DNA of 64,000 nucleotides, taken from assembly GCF_002897295.1 (NCBI RefSeq), contig NZ_BEXF01000011.1, positions 163,300 to 227,299 of the forward strand. The letters run 5' to 3'. Positions 1-7,522 of the stretch are shown here, piece by piece. The translations under genes and the position numbers were made by a program. The notes beneath the pieces are model-generated. The model had not been told where the DNA came from and searched no databases. It saw nothing but the letters and a program-made list of their open reading frames with translations. Position 1 is the first letter of the stretch, and each line of letters starts with the position of its first letter. The DNA comes from Brevibacillus reuszeri (GTDB lineage Bacteria; Bacillota; Bacilli; Brevibacillales; Brevibacillaceae).

Positions 1-120
1 ACAACATTGCTAGTTTTCGGTCGAGCCTACACCGTACAGGCACCTTTCAGCGCATACGGCGTTCCACCAGAAGTAAGAGCTTTACTAAAATTTACAATGG
101 GCACCATTAATTTACCATAA
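1..120 (+). CDS. C-terminal fragment of an unidentified protein (5' end outside window)
   Basis: Frame 1 is open from the first base to a TAA at 118-120 and encodes 39 residues ending ...TMGTINLP. The fragment has a protein-like composition (GRAYTVQAPFSAYGVPPEV in the middle), but I do not recognise a family. No start codon is needed because the gene would begin before the window. The 144 bases that follow are very AT-rich and hold nothing I can identify. It could be a chance open frame, as 40 codons is short. Confidence 0.4.
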   Translation, partial: TTLLVFGRAYTVQAPFSAYGVPPEVRALLKFTMGTINLP

Positions 121-260
121 TATTATGAGATTGTAAATGAAATAATAGTCTTATTTACCTATTCATTTATTGAAAATCCAAAACAAAACGATTCAATATA
201 ACTAATTAAAGAAATTGTTTTTAGGTACATTTGATTATCCCAATAGAAACTTACATCTTT

Positions 261-293
261 AATAAAATAAAAAAAGCCCCGGAATTACTTCCG
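261..293 (-). terminator. Possible terminator of the exonuclease gene
   Basis: On the minus strand a short stem CGGAA/TTCCG (280-284 with 289-293) overlaps the stop codon of the exonuclease gene. It is followed by GGGGC and a T-rich run (A-rich on the plus strand at 261-276). The stem is only five pairs, so this is a weak call. Confidence 0.4.
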
Positions 294-1049
294 AAGCTCG
301 CCAACCTCCAGCACAACCGGACAATGATCACTCCCCATCACCTGCGCGTCAATCCCCGCACTCACCAGCGATGGAGCAAGTCTTTCTGAGGCAAGAAAAT
401 AATCAATACGCCACCCGACATTCCGCTCTCTCACTTTGGGCATAAAAGACCACCATGTATACGCATCCGCCTGATCTGGATAAAAGTGCCGATACGTATC
501 CACAAACCCCGCTGCCAATAAGCGCGTCATTTTTTCACGCTCTTCTGGAGTAAAACCGGAGTTGTTGCGGTTGGACTTGGCGTTTTTGAGATCAATCTCT
601 TGATGCGCGACATTCATATCTCCGCAGACAATTACTGGCTTCTGGGCATCCAGCTCCATCAGATACTTGCGAAACCGATCTTCCCATTCGAGGCGATAAT
701 CAAGTCGCGATAGATCACGCTTTGCATTTGGTGTGTACACCGTTACGAAATAAAAATCTTCAAACTCCAGTGTAATGACTCGTCCTTCAGGTTCATGGTC
801 TTCTTCTAGCCCATAGCGTACAGATAGTGGTTTCATCTTGGTAAAAATAGCCGTTCCCGAATACCCCTTTTTCTCTGCGTAATTCCAATATTGATGGTAC
901 TCATCGCCGATCTCTACTTCAATCTGCCCTTCCTGCAGCTTAGTTTCTTGCATACAAAAAATATCTGCGTTTGCTTCCCGAAAATAATCGTAAAAGCCTT
1001 TATTCACACAAGCACGGAGTCCGTTTACATTCCATGAAATCATTTTCAT
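285..1049 (-). CDS. xth: Exodeoxyribonuclease III (AP endonuclease, ExoA/XthA family)
   Basis: Mg-dependent exonuclease III / apurinic endonuclease of base-excision repair, about 254 residues, the usual length. Visible motifs are the N-terminal ISWNVNGLRA, the metal-binding MQETKL, the catalytic VYTPNAKRD, CGDMNVAH and the C-terminal GSDHCPV with its catalytic His. Two further in-frame starts lie upstream (1073 and 1067). I chose ATG 1049 because a GAGGAG box sits ten bases before it and the protein then begins MKMISWNVNG, as in the family. It is divergent from the mph leader region. Nothing is unusual in the sequence. Confidence 0.95.
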   Translation of the reverse strand: MKMISWNVNGLRACVNKGFYDYFREANADIFCMQETKLQEGQIEVEIGDEYHQYWNYAEKKGYSGTAIFTKMKPLSVRYGLEEDHEPEGRVITLEFEDFYFVTVYTPNAKRDLSRLDYRLEWEDRFRKYLMELDAQKPVIVCGDMNVAHQEIDLKNAKSNRNNSGFTPEEREKMTRLLAAGFVDTYRHFYPDQADAYTWWSFMPKVRERNVGWRIDYFLASERLAPSLVSAGIDAQVMGSDHCPVVLEVGELRK

Positions 1050-1147
1050 TATCGCAAGTCTCCTCATCACCATTCGTTCCTACGTAAAATCATATCATAT
1101 TTAGGGATGAGCCACGCCTTCCAACACCCTCTATCGCACATTCCCTA

Positions 1148-1176
1148 CTGAAAGCCGCCAGAAAACATGGTATACT
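1148..1176 (+). promoter_or_regulatory. Sigma-A promoter of the mph leader transcript
   Basis: CTGAAA (1148-1153) and TATACT (1171-1176) are separated by 17 bases, and TG one base before the -10 makes it an extended -10. The predicted start is near 1183, just ahead of the leader peptide ribosome-binding site. Confidence 0.65.
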
Positions 1177-1208
1177 GACGTTGTTTCTGAAAATGAGGAG
1201 GTAACACA

Positions 1209-1238
1209 ATGGGCATCGCATCCATGAGACTTCGTTAA
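1209..1238 (+). CDS. Leader peptide MGIASMRLR of the macrolide phosphotransferase gene
   Basis: A nine-codon ORF, ATG to TAA, encodes MGIASMRLR. It is preceded by a near-perfect AGGAGGT box at 1196-1202 with ideal spacing, and lies 107 bases before the mph start. The C-terminal Arg-Leu-Arg is the +x+ motif known to arrest macrolide-bound ribosomes, and MRLR is the same tetrapeptide found in the ErmD leader peptide. I infer that erythromycin-type drugs stall the ribosome here and relieve attenuation of mph. The strong ribosome-binding site, the promoter just upstream and the downstream hairpin all fit. The peptide itself is unlikely to have any other role. Confidence 0.8.
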   Translation: MGIASMRLR

Positions 1239-1250
1239 GATCGACAATAC

Positions 1251-1300
1251 CCCATCTCGACTCAACCATTTTGAAATACGCAAATGGTATGGGTTTATTT
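1251..1300 (+). promoter_or_regulatory. Candidate attenuator hairpin between leader peptide and mph
   Basis: CCCAT (1251-1255) pairs with ATGGG (1289-1293), and ACCATTT (1265-1271) with AAATGGT (1282-1288), with a nine-base bulge between them. A T-rich run (TTTATTTGTGTTTG) follows. This resembles a moderate intrinsic terminator placed 12 bases after the leader stop codon. A ribosome stalled on the RLR codons would sit close enough to disturb it. Whether control is transcriptional or translational cannot be told from the sequence. Confidence 0.5.
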
Positions 1301-1345
1301 GTGTTTGTCTGATCATTAACTATTCATGAATGAGGTGTATTTGTT

Positions 1346-2263
1346 ATGTCTACAATCCTTTCTGAAAAAGTTGAACGTATAATCGCGATCGCGAAAAAGA
1401 GTGGTATAGAAGTGGACACCGTCACAGTGAAGGCCAATGAATCCGGTTTGGATTTCCTCGCTGTTTTTGCAAGTACGATAGCTGGCGACTCCTGGATATT
1501 ACGCTCACCGCGCCGTGATGATGTAGTAGAGTCCGCTCGCTACGAGAAACAAGTGTTAGACCTCGTAGCGAAGCATCTGCATGTAGAAGTGCCTCACTGG
1601 CAGTTACACACTCCTGAATTTATCGCTTATCCGAGATTAAGCGGCACTCCAATGGCTACTGTCAATCCGGAAACAAATAACTATGACTGGTACCTCAATC
1701 CAGAAGCGCTGTCTGATCTCACGCTGCAATCATGGGCTGACGCATTGGCAGAGCTTCACGCCATTTCTCATGATGCTGCCCTGGCATCCGGATTACGGGT
1801 CAAGCAGCCAGCAGAGATACGAGAGGACCTCTCCGAAAAGATGAATAAAATCAAACGCGTCTTCGGCGTATCCCAAGATCTATGGGAACGTTGGCAAAAG
1901 TGGCTTGCCGATGATTCGTTCTGGCCAAATCACACCGCTCTCGTACATGGTGATCTTCATCCGGGTCATATTCTGGTTGATGAAAAGGGAAAGGTAACGG
2001 GGCTGCTGGACTGGACGGAAGCAGAGGTAGCTGATCCGGCGATCGATTTTACAGCCTACTGCCTGTTGTTTGGAGAAGCTGCCTTGGTTGATTTTATAAA
2101 ACGATACGAAAAAGCAGGTGGCCGTATCTGGCCGCGTATGCATGAGCATATCATCGAATTGACGGCTGCGTTTCCTATCAATCTTGCCCTCTTTGCCTTG
2201 AAATCAGGGCTTGAGGAGTTCATGACCATGGCACAGCAAGCACTGGGTACCCATGAGGGTTAA
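1346..2263 (+). CDS. mph: Macrolide 2'-phosphotransferase (Mph family)
   Basis: GTP-dependent kinase that inactivates 14- and 15-membered macrolides by phosphorylating the desosamine 2'-OH; cytoplasmic. It has 305 residues, normal for Mph. The kinase catalytic loop HGDLHPGHILVD is at residues 201-212 and the metal-binding LLDW at 220-223, followed by EAEVADPAIDF, all typical of the APH/Mph fold. The N-lobe contains the ILRSPRRDD stretch characteristic of Mph. ATG 1346 has a GAGGTG box eight bases upstream. A leader peptide with an RLR motif precedes it, pointing to macrolide-inducible expression. This is probably an intrinsic chromosomal resistance gene; substrate range cannot be read from sequence. 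Confidence 0.92.
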   Translation: MSTILSEKVERIIAIAKKSGIEVDTVTVKANESGLDFLAVFASTIAGDSWILRSPRRDDVVESARYEKQVLDLVAKHLHVEVPHWQLHTPEFIAYPRLSGTPMATVNPETNNYDWYLNPEALSDLTLQSWADALAELHAISHDAALASGLRVKQPAEIREDLSEKMNKIKRVFGVSQDLWERWQKWLADDSFWPNHTALVHGDLHPGHILVDEKGKVTGLLDWTEAEVADPAIDFTAYCLLFGEAALVDFIKRYEKAGGRIWPRMHEHIIELTAAFPINLALFALKSGLEEFMTMAQQALGTHEG

Positions 2264-2270
2264 ACAATAA

Positions 2271-2326
2271 AAACCACCGTCTCCAATCTATTGCTACGTG
2301 ATTGGGGACGGTGGTTTCCTTTTTTA
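2271..2326. terminator. Strong bidirectional terminator between mph and ctaM
   Basis: An 18-base arm AAACCACCGTCTCCAATC (2271-2288) pairs almost perfectly with 2300-2317. T6 follows on the plus strand, and an A-rich run flanks it on the other side, so it can end both convergent genes. Confidence 0.9.
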
Positions 2327-2340
2327 TTCCTGCAAGCCTA

Positions 2341-2865
2341 TCAATAATACGGAGAGATCATGATGTACACAATCACGCCGGTCGCGCTGACATATAGCCA
2401 CATCGGCATTGTCCAGCGGGCAATCTTTTTGTGTCTGTCTACTTGCATGTTTAAGCCGCGAGCGGTCGTAATCAGGGCAAATGGAACGATAATCGCGGAC
2501 AACAAAATATGCGATAGCAAAATGAAGTAATAGATCGGCCGCAAAATGCCCTCTCCACCGTAGGAGGTGCTCGGTGCCATCCCATGATAGACCAGATAGG
2601 AAATCAAGAAGACAGCCGTCGTGCTAAAAGCTGCAAAAATGTATCTGCGGTGAAGCTGAATATTTTTATACTTGATGATCGAGACAAGCGCGGCAACCAG
2701 AAACACAAATGTAAAGCTGTTCATTACAGCGTTCAAAAACGGCAAGAACGTCAAGTCGATATGACCGAAATCGTTATTCTTCGGCATAAAGTACATGATA
2801 GCAATGATCGTGTTAATCGCTATGCTCAGAATGACGATTGCTGGCGTGTAGTTTCGTTGTTTCAT
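2341..2865 (-). CDS. ctaM: DUF420 membrane protein, CtaM/YozB-like cytochrome oxidase assembly factor
   Basis: A membrane protein of 174 residues with five predicted helices, matching the DUF420/YozB family. YozB (CtaM) of Bacillus and its Staphylococcus counterpart are needed to make active haem-copper terminal oxidase. Conserved His residues occur in the family pattern (LHRRYIFAA, YHGMAPST, LLSHILLSA, DRHKKIARWT). The longer frame begins at 2892, but ATG 2865 has AGGAG seven bases upstream and gives the usual MKQRNYTP-type start. It stands alone, facing mph across a shared terminator. Oxidase genes are not in the window, so the role is inferred from family. Confidence 0.8.
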   Translation of the reverse strand: MKQRNYTPAIVILSIAINTIIAIMYFMPKNNDFGHIDLTFLPFLNAVMNSFTFVFLVAALVSIIKYKNIQLHRRYIFAAFSTTAVFLISYLVYHGMAPSTSYGGEGILRPIYYFILLSHILLSAIIVPFALITTARGLNMQVDRHKKIARWTMPMWLYVSATGVIVYIMISPYY

Positions 2866-3017
2866 CTGTATACTCCTTTTTTCTCTGATCATTTTAGAGT
2901 ATAACCGTGGTTCCTACAAACCAGCAACCCAAGCAGCCTATCGGTCACACAATGATTACATTTTCACGTTCAAAGACTTTTCACAGACGCTACTTCCTTT
3001 TATGTGGCACTCCGACC

Positions 3018-4406
3018 TTACTTGCTTTCTTCATCTGTATGAGCGAGATCCATTGGAACCGCTTTGCCCACGCCAAAGGCGTAAAAGCTGACCACTACAA
3101 TCCCGAGGAAAACAATCCCCGCAATCAGTGAAATGCGCGTCTCATCATTGATCCACATACCGACTAATACCATCAGCAAAAAGGCAATCGTTACGTAGTT
3201 GGTCACTGGTGCAAAAGGCATTTTGAATGGATGCTTGTCCAATTCGGCCCCTTTCGCTTTTCTAAAATTGATTTGGCTAATCAAAATGACAAACCACGGA
3301 ACCATACCAGGAAGTACACTTGCACTGTACACGTACACAAACAAATTTTCTGGAGCGATGTAGCTTAAAATAACCCCAACGCCCAAGCCTATCAGAACAC
3401 CAATCGTTCCGAGCAGAGGCACACCATTATGAGACAGCTTCGTAAATACTTTCGGTGCCTGTCCATTTACTCCCAATGTGTAGAGCATGCGCCCTGCACT
3501 GTAAATCCCGCTATTACAGCCGGACATCGCTGCCGTAATGATGACAAAGTTAATGATCCCCGCCGCTGCTGTAATACCAATTTTCGCAAAAGTGGCAACG
3601 AACGGACTGCCGATCGTTTGCAATTGATCCCATGGATAAACTGTAACAATGACGAAAATCGCGCCAATGTAGAAAATCAATATACGCCAAATGATGCTTT
3701 GAATTGCACTCGTAAGCGTTTTCTTTGGGTCCTTTGCTTCACCCGCTGTAATCCCGATAAGCTCGACGCCTTGATAGGCACCGATGACTAATGATAGCGC
3801 AAAGAAAAATCCAGTCCAGCCACCGGTAAAGAAACCGCCATTCGCCCACAGGTTAGATAATCCGATTGCATTTCCTCCGTTACCAAAACCAAAGAAAATC
3901 AGGCCCAAGCCAGCAATAATCATTAATACGATCGTAACGATTTTAATCATCGCAAACCAAAACTCAAACTCACCAAATGATTTCACAGAGAACAGGTTCG
4001 CTGCGCCTAGAATCACCATCGCTATGATCCCTGGAATCCAGGCAGGCAAATCCGGAAACCAATATTTCATATACGTCCCAACTGCAATAATTTCGGACAT
4101 CCCGACGACTACCCACTGAAACCAGTTGCTCCAAGCCGTCATGTACCCAGCCAAAGGATGAATGTACTTATGGCCAAAGGTCGCAAATGATCCGGTACTC
4201 GGTTCTACGTACAGCATTTCTCCCATTGCTCGCATGATAAAAAATATAAAAATTCCTACAATTGCATAAGCAAGCATGACGGACGGACCAGTCCATTTAA
4301 TCGTACTTGCCGAACCCATAAACAACCCAACACCAATGGTTCCGCCTAAAGCAATCATTTGAATATGACGTGCTTCCAGGCCTCTCTTTAATTCTTTGTT
4401 TGCCAC
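3018..4406 (-). CDS. APC-family amino acid permease
   Basis: A 462-residue amino acid/proton symporter with twelve predicted membrane helices. The N-terminus ([19 protein letters not shown] then [10 protein letters not shown]) is the AAT subfamily signature, followed by the consensus [18 protein letters not shown]. It resembles the B. subtilis YbxG/HutM group; the substrate cannot be fixed. The start is GTG at 4404-4406 with GAGGG five bases before it. It is monocistronic, with a candidate promoter about 220 bases upstream, which leaves a long AT-rich leader in which I see no riboswitch or operator I can name. Confidence 0.9.
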   Translation of the reverse strand: MANKELKRGLEARHIQMIALGGTIGVGLFMGSASTIKWTGPSVMLAYAIVGIFIFFIMRAMGEMLYVEPSTGSFATFGHKYIHPLAGYMTAWSNWFQWVVVGMSEIIAVGTYMKYWFPDLPAWIPGIIAMVILGAANLFSVKSFGEFEFWFAMIKIVTIVLMIIAGLGLIFFGFGNGGNAIGLSNLWANGGFFTGGWTGFFFALSLVIGAYQGVELIGITAGEAKDPKKTLTSAIQSIIWRILIFYIGAIFVIVTVYPWDQLQTIGSPFVATFAKIGITAAAGIINFVIITAAMSGCNSGIYSAGRMLYTLGVNGQAPKVFTKLSHNGVPLLGTIGVLIGLGVGVILSYIAPENLFVYVYSASVLPGMVPWFVILISQINFRKAKGAELDKHPFKMPFAPVTNYVTIAFLLMVLVGMWINDETRISLIAGIVFLGIVVVSFYAFGVGKAVPMDLAHTDEESK

Positions 4407-4622
4407 TGTTGCCCTCTCTTCCTCTCTGCTGCTTCTAGCGGTATTTTAGGAAAGCTGTCGAAGCGGGGCTTCATCACTCTAACACAATGAAGCGTAAACC
4501 TATTTCGTTTACCAAAAAACGTTCAACTACCATCTTCCTGCACTTCTTAGTAAGTATTCCTAATCGTTCGTAAGACTATTCTTTCCTTCCGTCGATCCGA
4601 TTTACTCCTGTAGCACTCGTTT

Positions 4623-4651
4623 ATTGTAGTATGTTTCTTTGATAATAACAA
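4623..4651 (-). promoter_or_regulatory. Candidate sigma-A promoter of the amino acid permease
   Basis: On the minus strand TTGTTA (4646-4651) and TACAAT (4623-4628) are separated by exactly 17 bases. This is the best promoter in the 386-base gap 4407-4792. The rest of that gap is AT-rich sequence plus the terminator at 4753-4787. Confidence 0.5.
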
Positions 4652-4752
4652 TTATATTAATTAGAATAATAGTTGGAAAATCTATATTTTCTGTCTATAT
4701 AAAATATATTACAGATAAATTTTTTTCTCCTTACTTGGCAATCGAGAGAACG

Positions 4753-4787
4753 CAAAAAAGAGCGTTAACGTTTGTACGCTAACGCTC
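4753..4787 (-). terminator. Terminator of the patB-tcyP operon
   Basis: GAGCGTTA (4760-4767) pairs perfectly with TAACGCTC (4780-4787). On the minus strand it is followed by T6. It sits six bases after the tcyP stop codon. Confidence 0.9.
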
Positions 4788-4792
4788 CTTGC

Positions 4793-6196
4793 TTACAGGT
4801 TTTGCAACGGTGTTACCGCTTCTTGGGCAGGGGCAGTATTCCTGTACACACTGGTATCCAACTGCTTGGTGACCTTGCTCGTAATTAATCCTGCTGTCAT
4901 GCTTCCACTTACGTTCACGGCTGTGCGTGCCATATCGATCAGTGGCTCGATGGATATTAACAGCCCAACCAGAGCAACAGGCAGGTTCATCGTGGACAGC
5001 ACAATCAGTGCGGCGAAGGTTGCGCCTCCACCAACACCTGCAACCCCAAAGGAACTGATGGCTACGACAGCAATAAGCGTCAAAATGAAGGACAAGCTCG
5101 TGGGATCGATCCCTGCTGCAGGTGCCACCATGACTGCAAGCATCGCCGGGTAGATTCCCGCACATCCATTTTGTCCGATAGAAATTCCGAATGAGCCTGC
5201 GAAATTTGCGATTCCTTCTGGAACTCCCAATTCTTTATTCTGGGTTTGGACGTTAAGTGGCAAGGTACCTGCACTGGAACGCGATGTAAAAGCAAAGGTC
5301 AGAACAGGGATGACTTTCTTTACGTAGGTGACCGGATTTAAACCTGATAACGTAATCAGAAGCAGATGAACACCAAACATGATGAGCAGAGCGACATACG
5401 AGGCCAATACAAACTTGCCAAGCCGCCAGATGGCCATCAGGTCACTTGTTGCCGCTATTTTTGTCATGAGCGCAAGTACCCCATATGGAGTCAACCTCAG
5501 AATCAGGGTCACTACTCTCATAATGATGGTATAGAGAGAATCGGTAATTTTCGCAAACAGTTCTGCTTGGTCCGGCTTTTTCCTTTTAACCCCGATATAA
5601 GCCATTCCTAAAAAGGCAGAAAAGATAACCACAGCAATCGTCGAGGTCGGACGTGCCCCGGTTAAATCGAGAAAGGGATTACCAGGCAACAGCTCCACCA
5701 GCTTTTGTGGTGCAGACATATTTTCGAGATTTCCTAGTGTATTGCCGATTTTCTCAATCTGGGCAGACTCTTTTGCTCCTTGCTCCAGCTGGAGGGACTG
5801 TAAGTCGGCCGCAATCGACGCGCCAATGCCGATGGCCGCTGCGATCGCTGTAGTGCCAACCAATAACCCAATGATCAAGCCACCGATTTTGCCGATGTTG
5901 TGCGAGAGAGTTGCTTTCGTGAATGCGGACAGGATGGATATGAATACGAGTGGCATGACGACCATTTGCAGTAGCTTGATATAGCCATTCCCCATGATAT
6001 TAAACCAATCAACAGACAGTCTGACTACCTCAGACCCTGACCCATACATAAATTGCAACAAGAGGCCAAAAACAATCCCTAAACCAAGTCCAGTAAACAC
6101 CCGCTTGGAAAAGGACACGAACTTCCTTTGCATGTATAGCAAAATCAAGATAATGACTGCCATGCCTAAAAGATTTAGAAGCACTTGATAGATCAC
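4793..6196 (-). CDS. tcyP: L-cystine symporter TcyP (sodium:dicarboxylate symporter family)
   Basis: Secondary transporter for cystine of the DAACS family, 467 residues, eight helices with two re-entrant loops. The Ser-rich re-entrant segment TFAFTSRSSAGTLPLN and the IGQNGCAGIYPAMLAVM / GVAGVGGGATFAALIVLS stretches are hallmarks of TcyP, as is the N-terminal QRKFVSFSKRVFTGLGLGIVFG. It is the second gene of a pair, 22 bases after patB, and ends at a strong terminator. Coupling of cystine import to a cysteine/cystathionine C-S lyase implies use of imported cystine as a sulfur source. Confidence 0.9.
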   Translation of the reverse strand: MIYQVLLNLLGMAVIILILLYMQRKFVSFSKRVFTGLGLGIVFGLLLQFMYGSGSEVVRLSVDWFNIMGNGYIKLLQMVVMPLVFISILSAFTKATLSHNIGKIGGLIIGLLVGTTAIAAAIGIGASIAADLQSLQLEQGAKESAQIEKIGNTLGNLENMSAPQKLVELLPGNPFLDLTGARPTSTIAVVIFSAFLGMAYIGVKRKKPDQAELFAKITDSLYTIIMRVVTLILRLTPYGVLALMTKIAATSDLMAIWRLGKFVLASYVALLIMFGVHLLLITLSGLNPVTYVKKVIPVLTFAFTSRSSAGTLPLNVQTQNKELGVPEGIANFAGSFGISIGQNGCAGIYPAMLAVMVAPAAGIDPTSLSFILTLIAVVAISSFGVAGVGGGATFAALIVLSTMNLPVALVGLLISIEPLIDMARTAVNVSGSMTAGLITSKVTKQLDTSVYRNTAPAQEAVTPLQNL

Positions 6197-6218
6197 GAGT
6201 GTTCCCCCTTTTCACGAT

Positions 6219-7397
6219 TTATTTATATCTTTGCTGGATAGCTCTAGCCATTCGATTAAGCCCCTCTTCCAAGACAGACCTTGGGCAAGCAATATTCACC
6301 CTCGTAAAGCCTTCGCCTCCAGGCCCGAATTTATAGCCCTCGTCAAACGCCACCTTGGCCTCTTGTCGAAAGAACTGTTCAAGCGACTTTGCATCCATTC
6401 CCAGTTCGCGGCAATCCAGCCAGACCAGATACGTCCCCTCCGGTTGAATCACTTTGATTTCCTTCATGTGAGTTTGGATAAAGTCTGTCAGGAAAACGAG
6501 ATTGTCTCCCAGATACGACATGCATTGATCCAGCCATTCATCGCCGTGCCTGTAAGCGCTTTCTGTCGCTACAATTCCAAACGTGTTTGATAGATTCAGG
6601 TGAAGCTGATCCAGCATTTTTGTAAACGTCCTTCTTTTCTCTTGGTCCGCAATAATCATGTTGGACATTTGCAGCCCAGCCAGGTTAAATGTTTTGCTCG
6701 GTGCTGTACATGTGATGGACCCTAGCGCAAATTCCTCCGAGATGCTCGCGAATGGGGTGTGACGGTATCCACTGTGAATCAGATCGAAGTGAGCCTCATC
6801 TGATACAACCAGTATGTTATGCTCGGCACATATCTTGCCCAATCGCTCAAGCTCTTCTCTTGTCCAAACCCTGCCGACCGGGTTATGCGGATTGCAAAGG
6901 ATGATCATTTTTACAGCAGGATCGATTTTTCTGAGCAAATCATCGTAATCCATCTCATACCGACCATTTTTGAAAACAAGTGGATTGTGTACCAGCTCCC
7001 GGTTATTCTTCTGCACAACATCCGGAAAAGGATGATACACTGGCGGTTGGATTACTACTTTGTCTCCCGGCTCCGTAAAGGTTTGAACGATCATACTTAA
7101 AGCGGTCAAAATACCTGGACTGCAGCGTATCCATTCTTTTTTGATCTGCCATTGATGCCTGCGTTCTACCCAATCCACAAAGGACTGGAAGTAGTCGGAC
7201 GACCTCGCTGTATAGCCAAAAATCCCATGCTCCGCTCTGCTAACCAGCTGCTCAATGACAGGTGTCGGGCAGCGAAAATCCATGTCAGCTATCCACATGG
7301 GCAAAATATCTTTATCACCAAACAGCCGCTCTGTTTTATCCCACTTTAATGAATCCGTGTTCAACCGGGTATGGACTTGTCCAAAATCGTACTTCAT
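6219..7397 (-). CDS. patB: PLP-dependent cystathionine beta-lyase / cysteine desulfhydrase, MalY/PatB family
   Basis: Fold-type I PLP enzyme of 392 residues that cleaves the C-S bond of cystathionine or cysteine, releasing pyruvate, ammonia and homocysteine or sulfide. Visible are the N-terminal LPMWIADMDF of MalY/PatB, ILCNPHNPVGRVW, SDEAHFDL (the Asp that binds the PLP ring nitrogen) and the PLP Schiff-base lysine in APSKTFNLAG at Lys235. ATG 7397 follows a GGAGG box. It is first in an operon with tcyP and lies just downstream of the sulfide-oxidation operon, separated by a terminator. This lyase can generate H2S, which gives the neighbourhood a shared sulfur theme. Preferred substrate is not determinable. 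Confidence 0.88.
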   Translation of the reverse strand: MKYDFGQVHTRLNTDSLKWDKTERLFGDKDILPMWIADMDFRCPTPVIEQLVSRAEHGIFGYTARSSDYFQSFVDWVERRHQWQIKKEWIRCSPGILTALSMIVQTFTEPGDKVVIQPPVYHPFPDVVQKNNRELVHNPLVFKNGRYEMDYDDLLRKIDPAVKMIILCNPHNPVGRVWTREELERLGKICAEHNILVVSDEAHFDLIHSGYRHTPFASISEEFALGSITCTAPSKTFNLAGLQMSNMIIADQEKRRTFTKMLDQLHLNLSNTFGIVATESAYRHGDEWLDQCMSYLGDNLVFLTDFIQTHMKEIKVIQPEGTYLVWLDCRELGMDAKSLEQFFRQEAKVAFDEGYKFGPGGEGFTRVNIACPRSVLEEGLNRMARAIQQRYK

Positions 7398-7462
7398 GCT
7401 CTCTCTCCTCCAAATCCTATCTACTTTTCTTTAGAAAAATGGCACTCTAATAAACGGAATTT

Positions 7463-7515
7463 TCAAAACAAAATTTCCCGCTGCCTCCAGACTATGATGC
7501 TCCTCTGGAGGCAGC
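7463..7515 (-). terminator. Terminator of the sulfide-oxidation operon
   Basis: GCTGCCTCCAGA (7480-7491) pairs with TCTGGAGGCAGC (7504-7515), twelve perfect pairs. On the minus strand it is followed by GGGAAATTTTGTTTTG. It separates cstB from patB. Confidence 0.85.
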
Positions 7516-7522
7516 AGCTTCC

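Noticed and set aside
1131..1316. 61-residue minus-strand frame opposite the mph leader region
   Set aside because: It overlaps the promoter, leader peptide and attenuator on the other strand, has no ribosome-binding site and no family likeness.
4407..4622. Search for an amino-acid-responsive riboswitch or T-box in the long permease leader
   Set aside because: No conserved T-box sequence, anti-terminator or terminator pair was found ahead of the permease start.
7398..7462. Possible CymR-like site upstream of patB (ATTCCGTTTATTAGAG on the minus strand)
   Set aside because: Only one half of the expected ATTCC-GGAAT symmetry is present, so the match is too weak to report as an operator.
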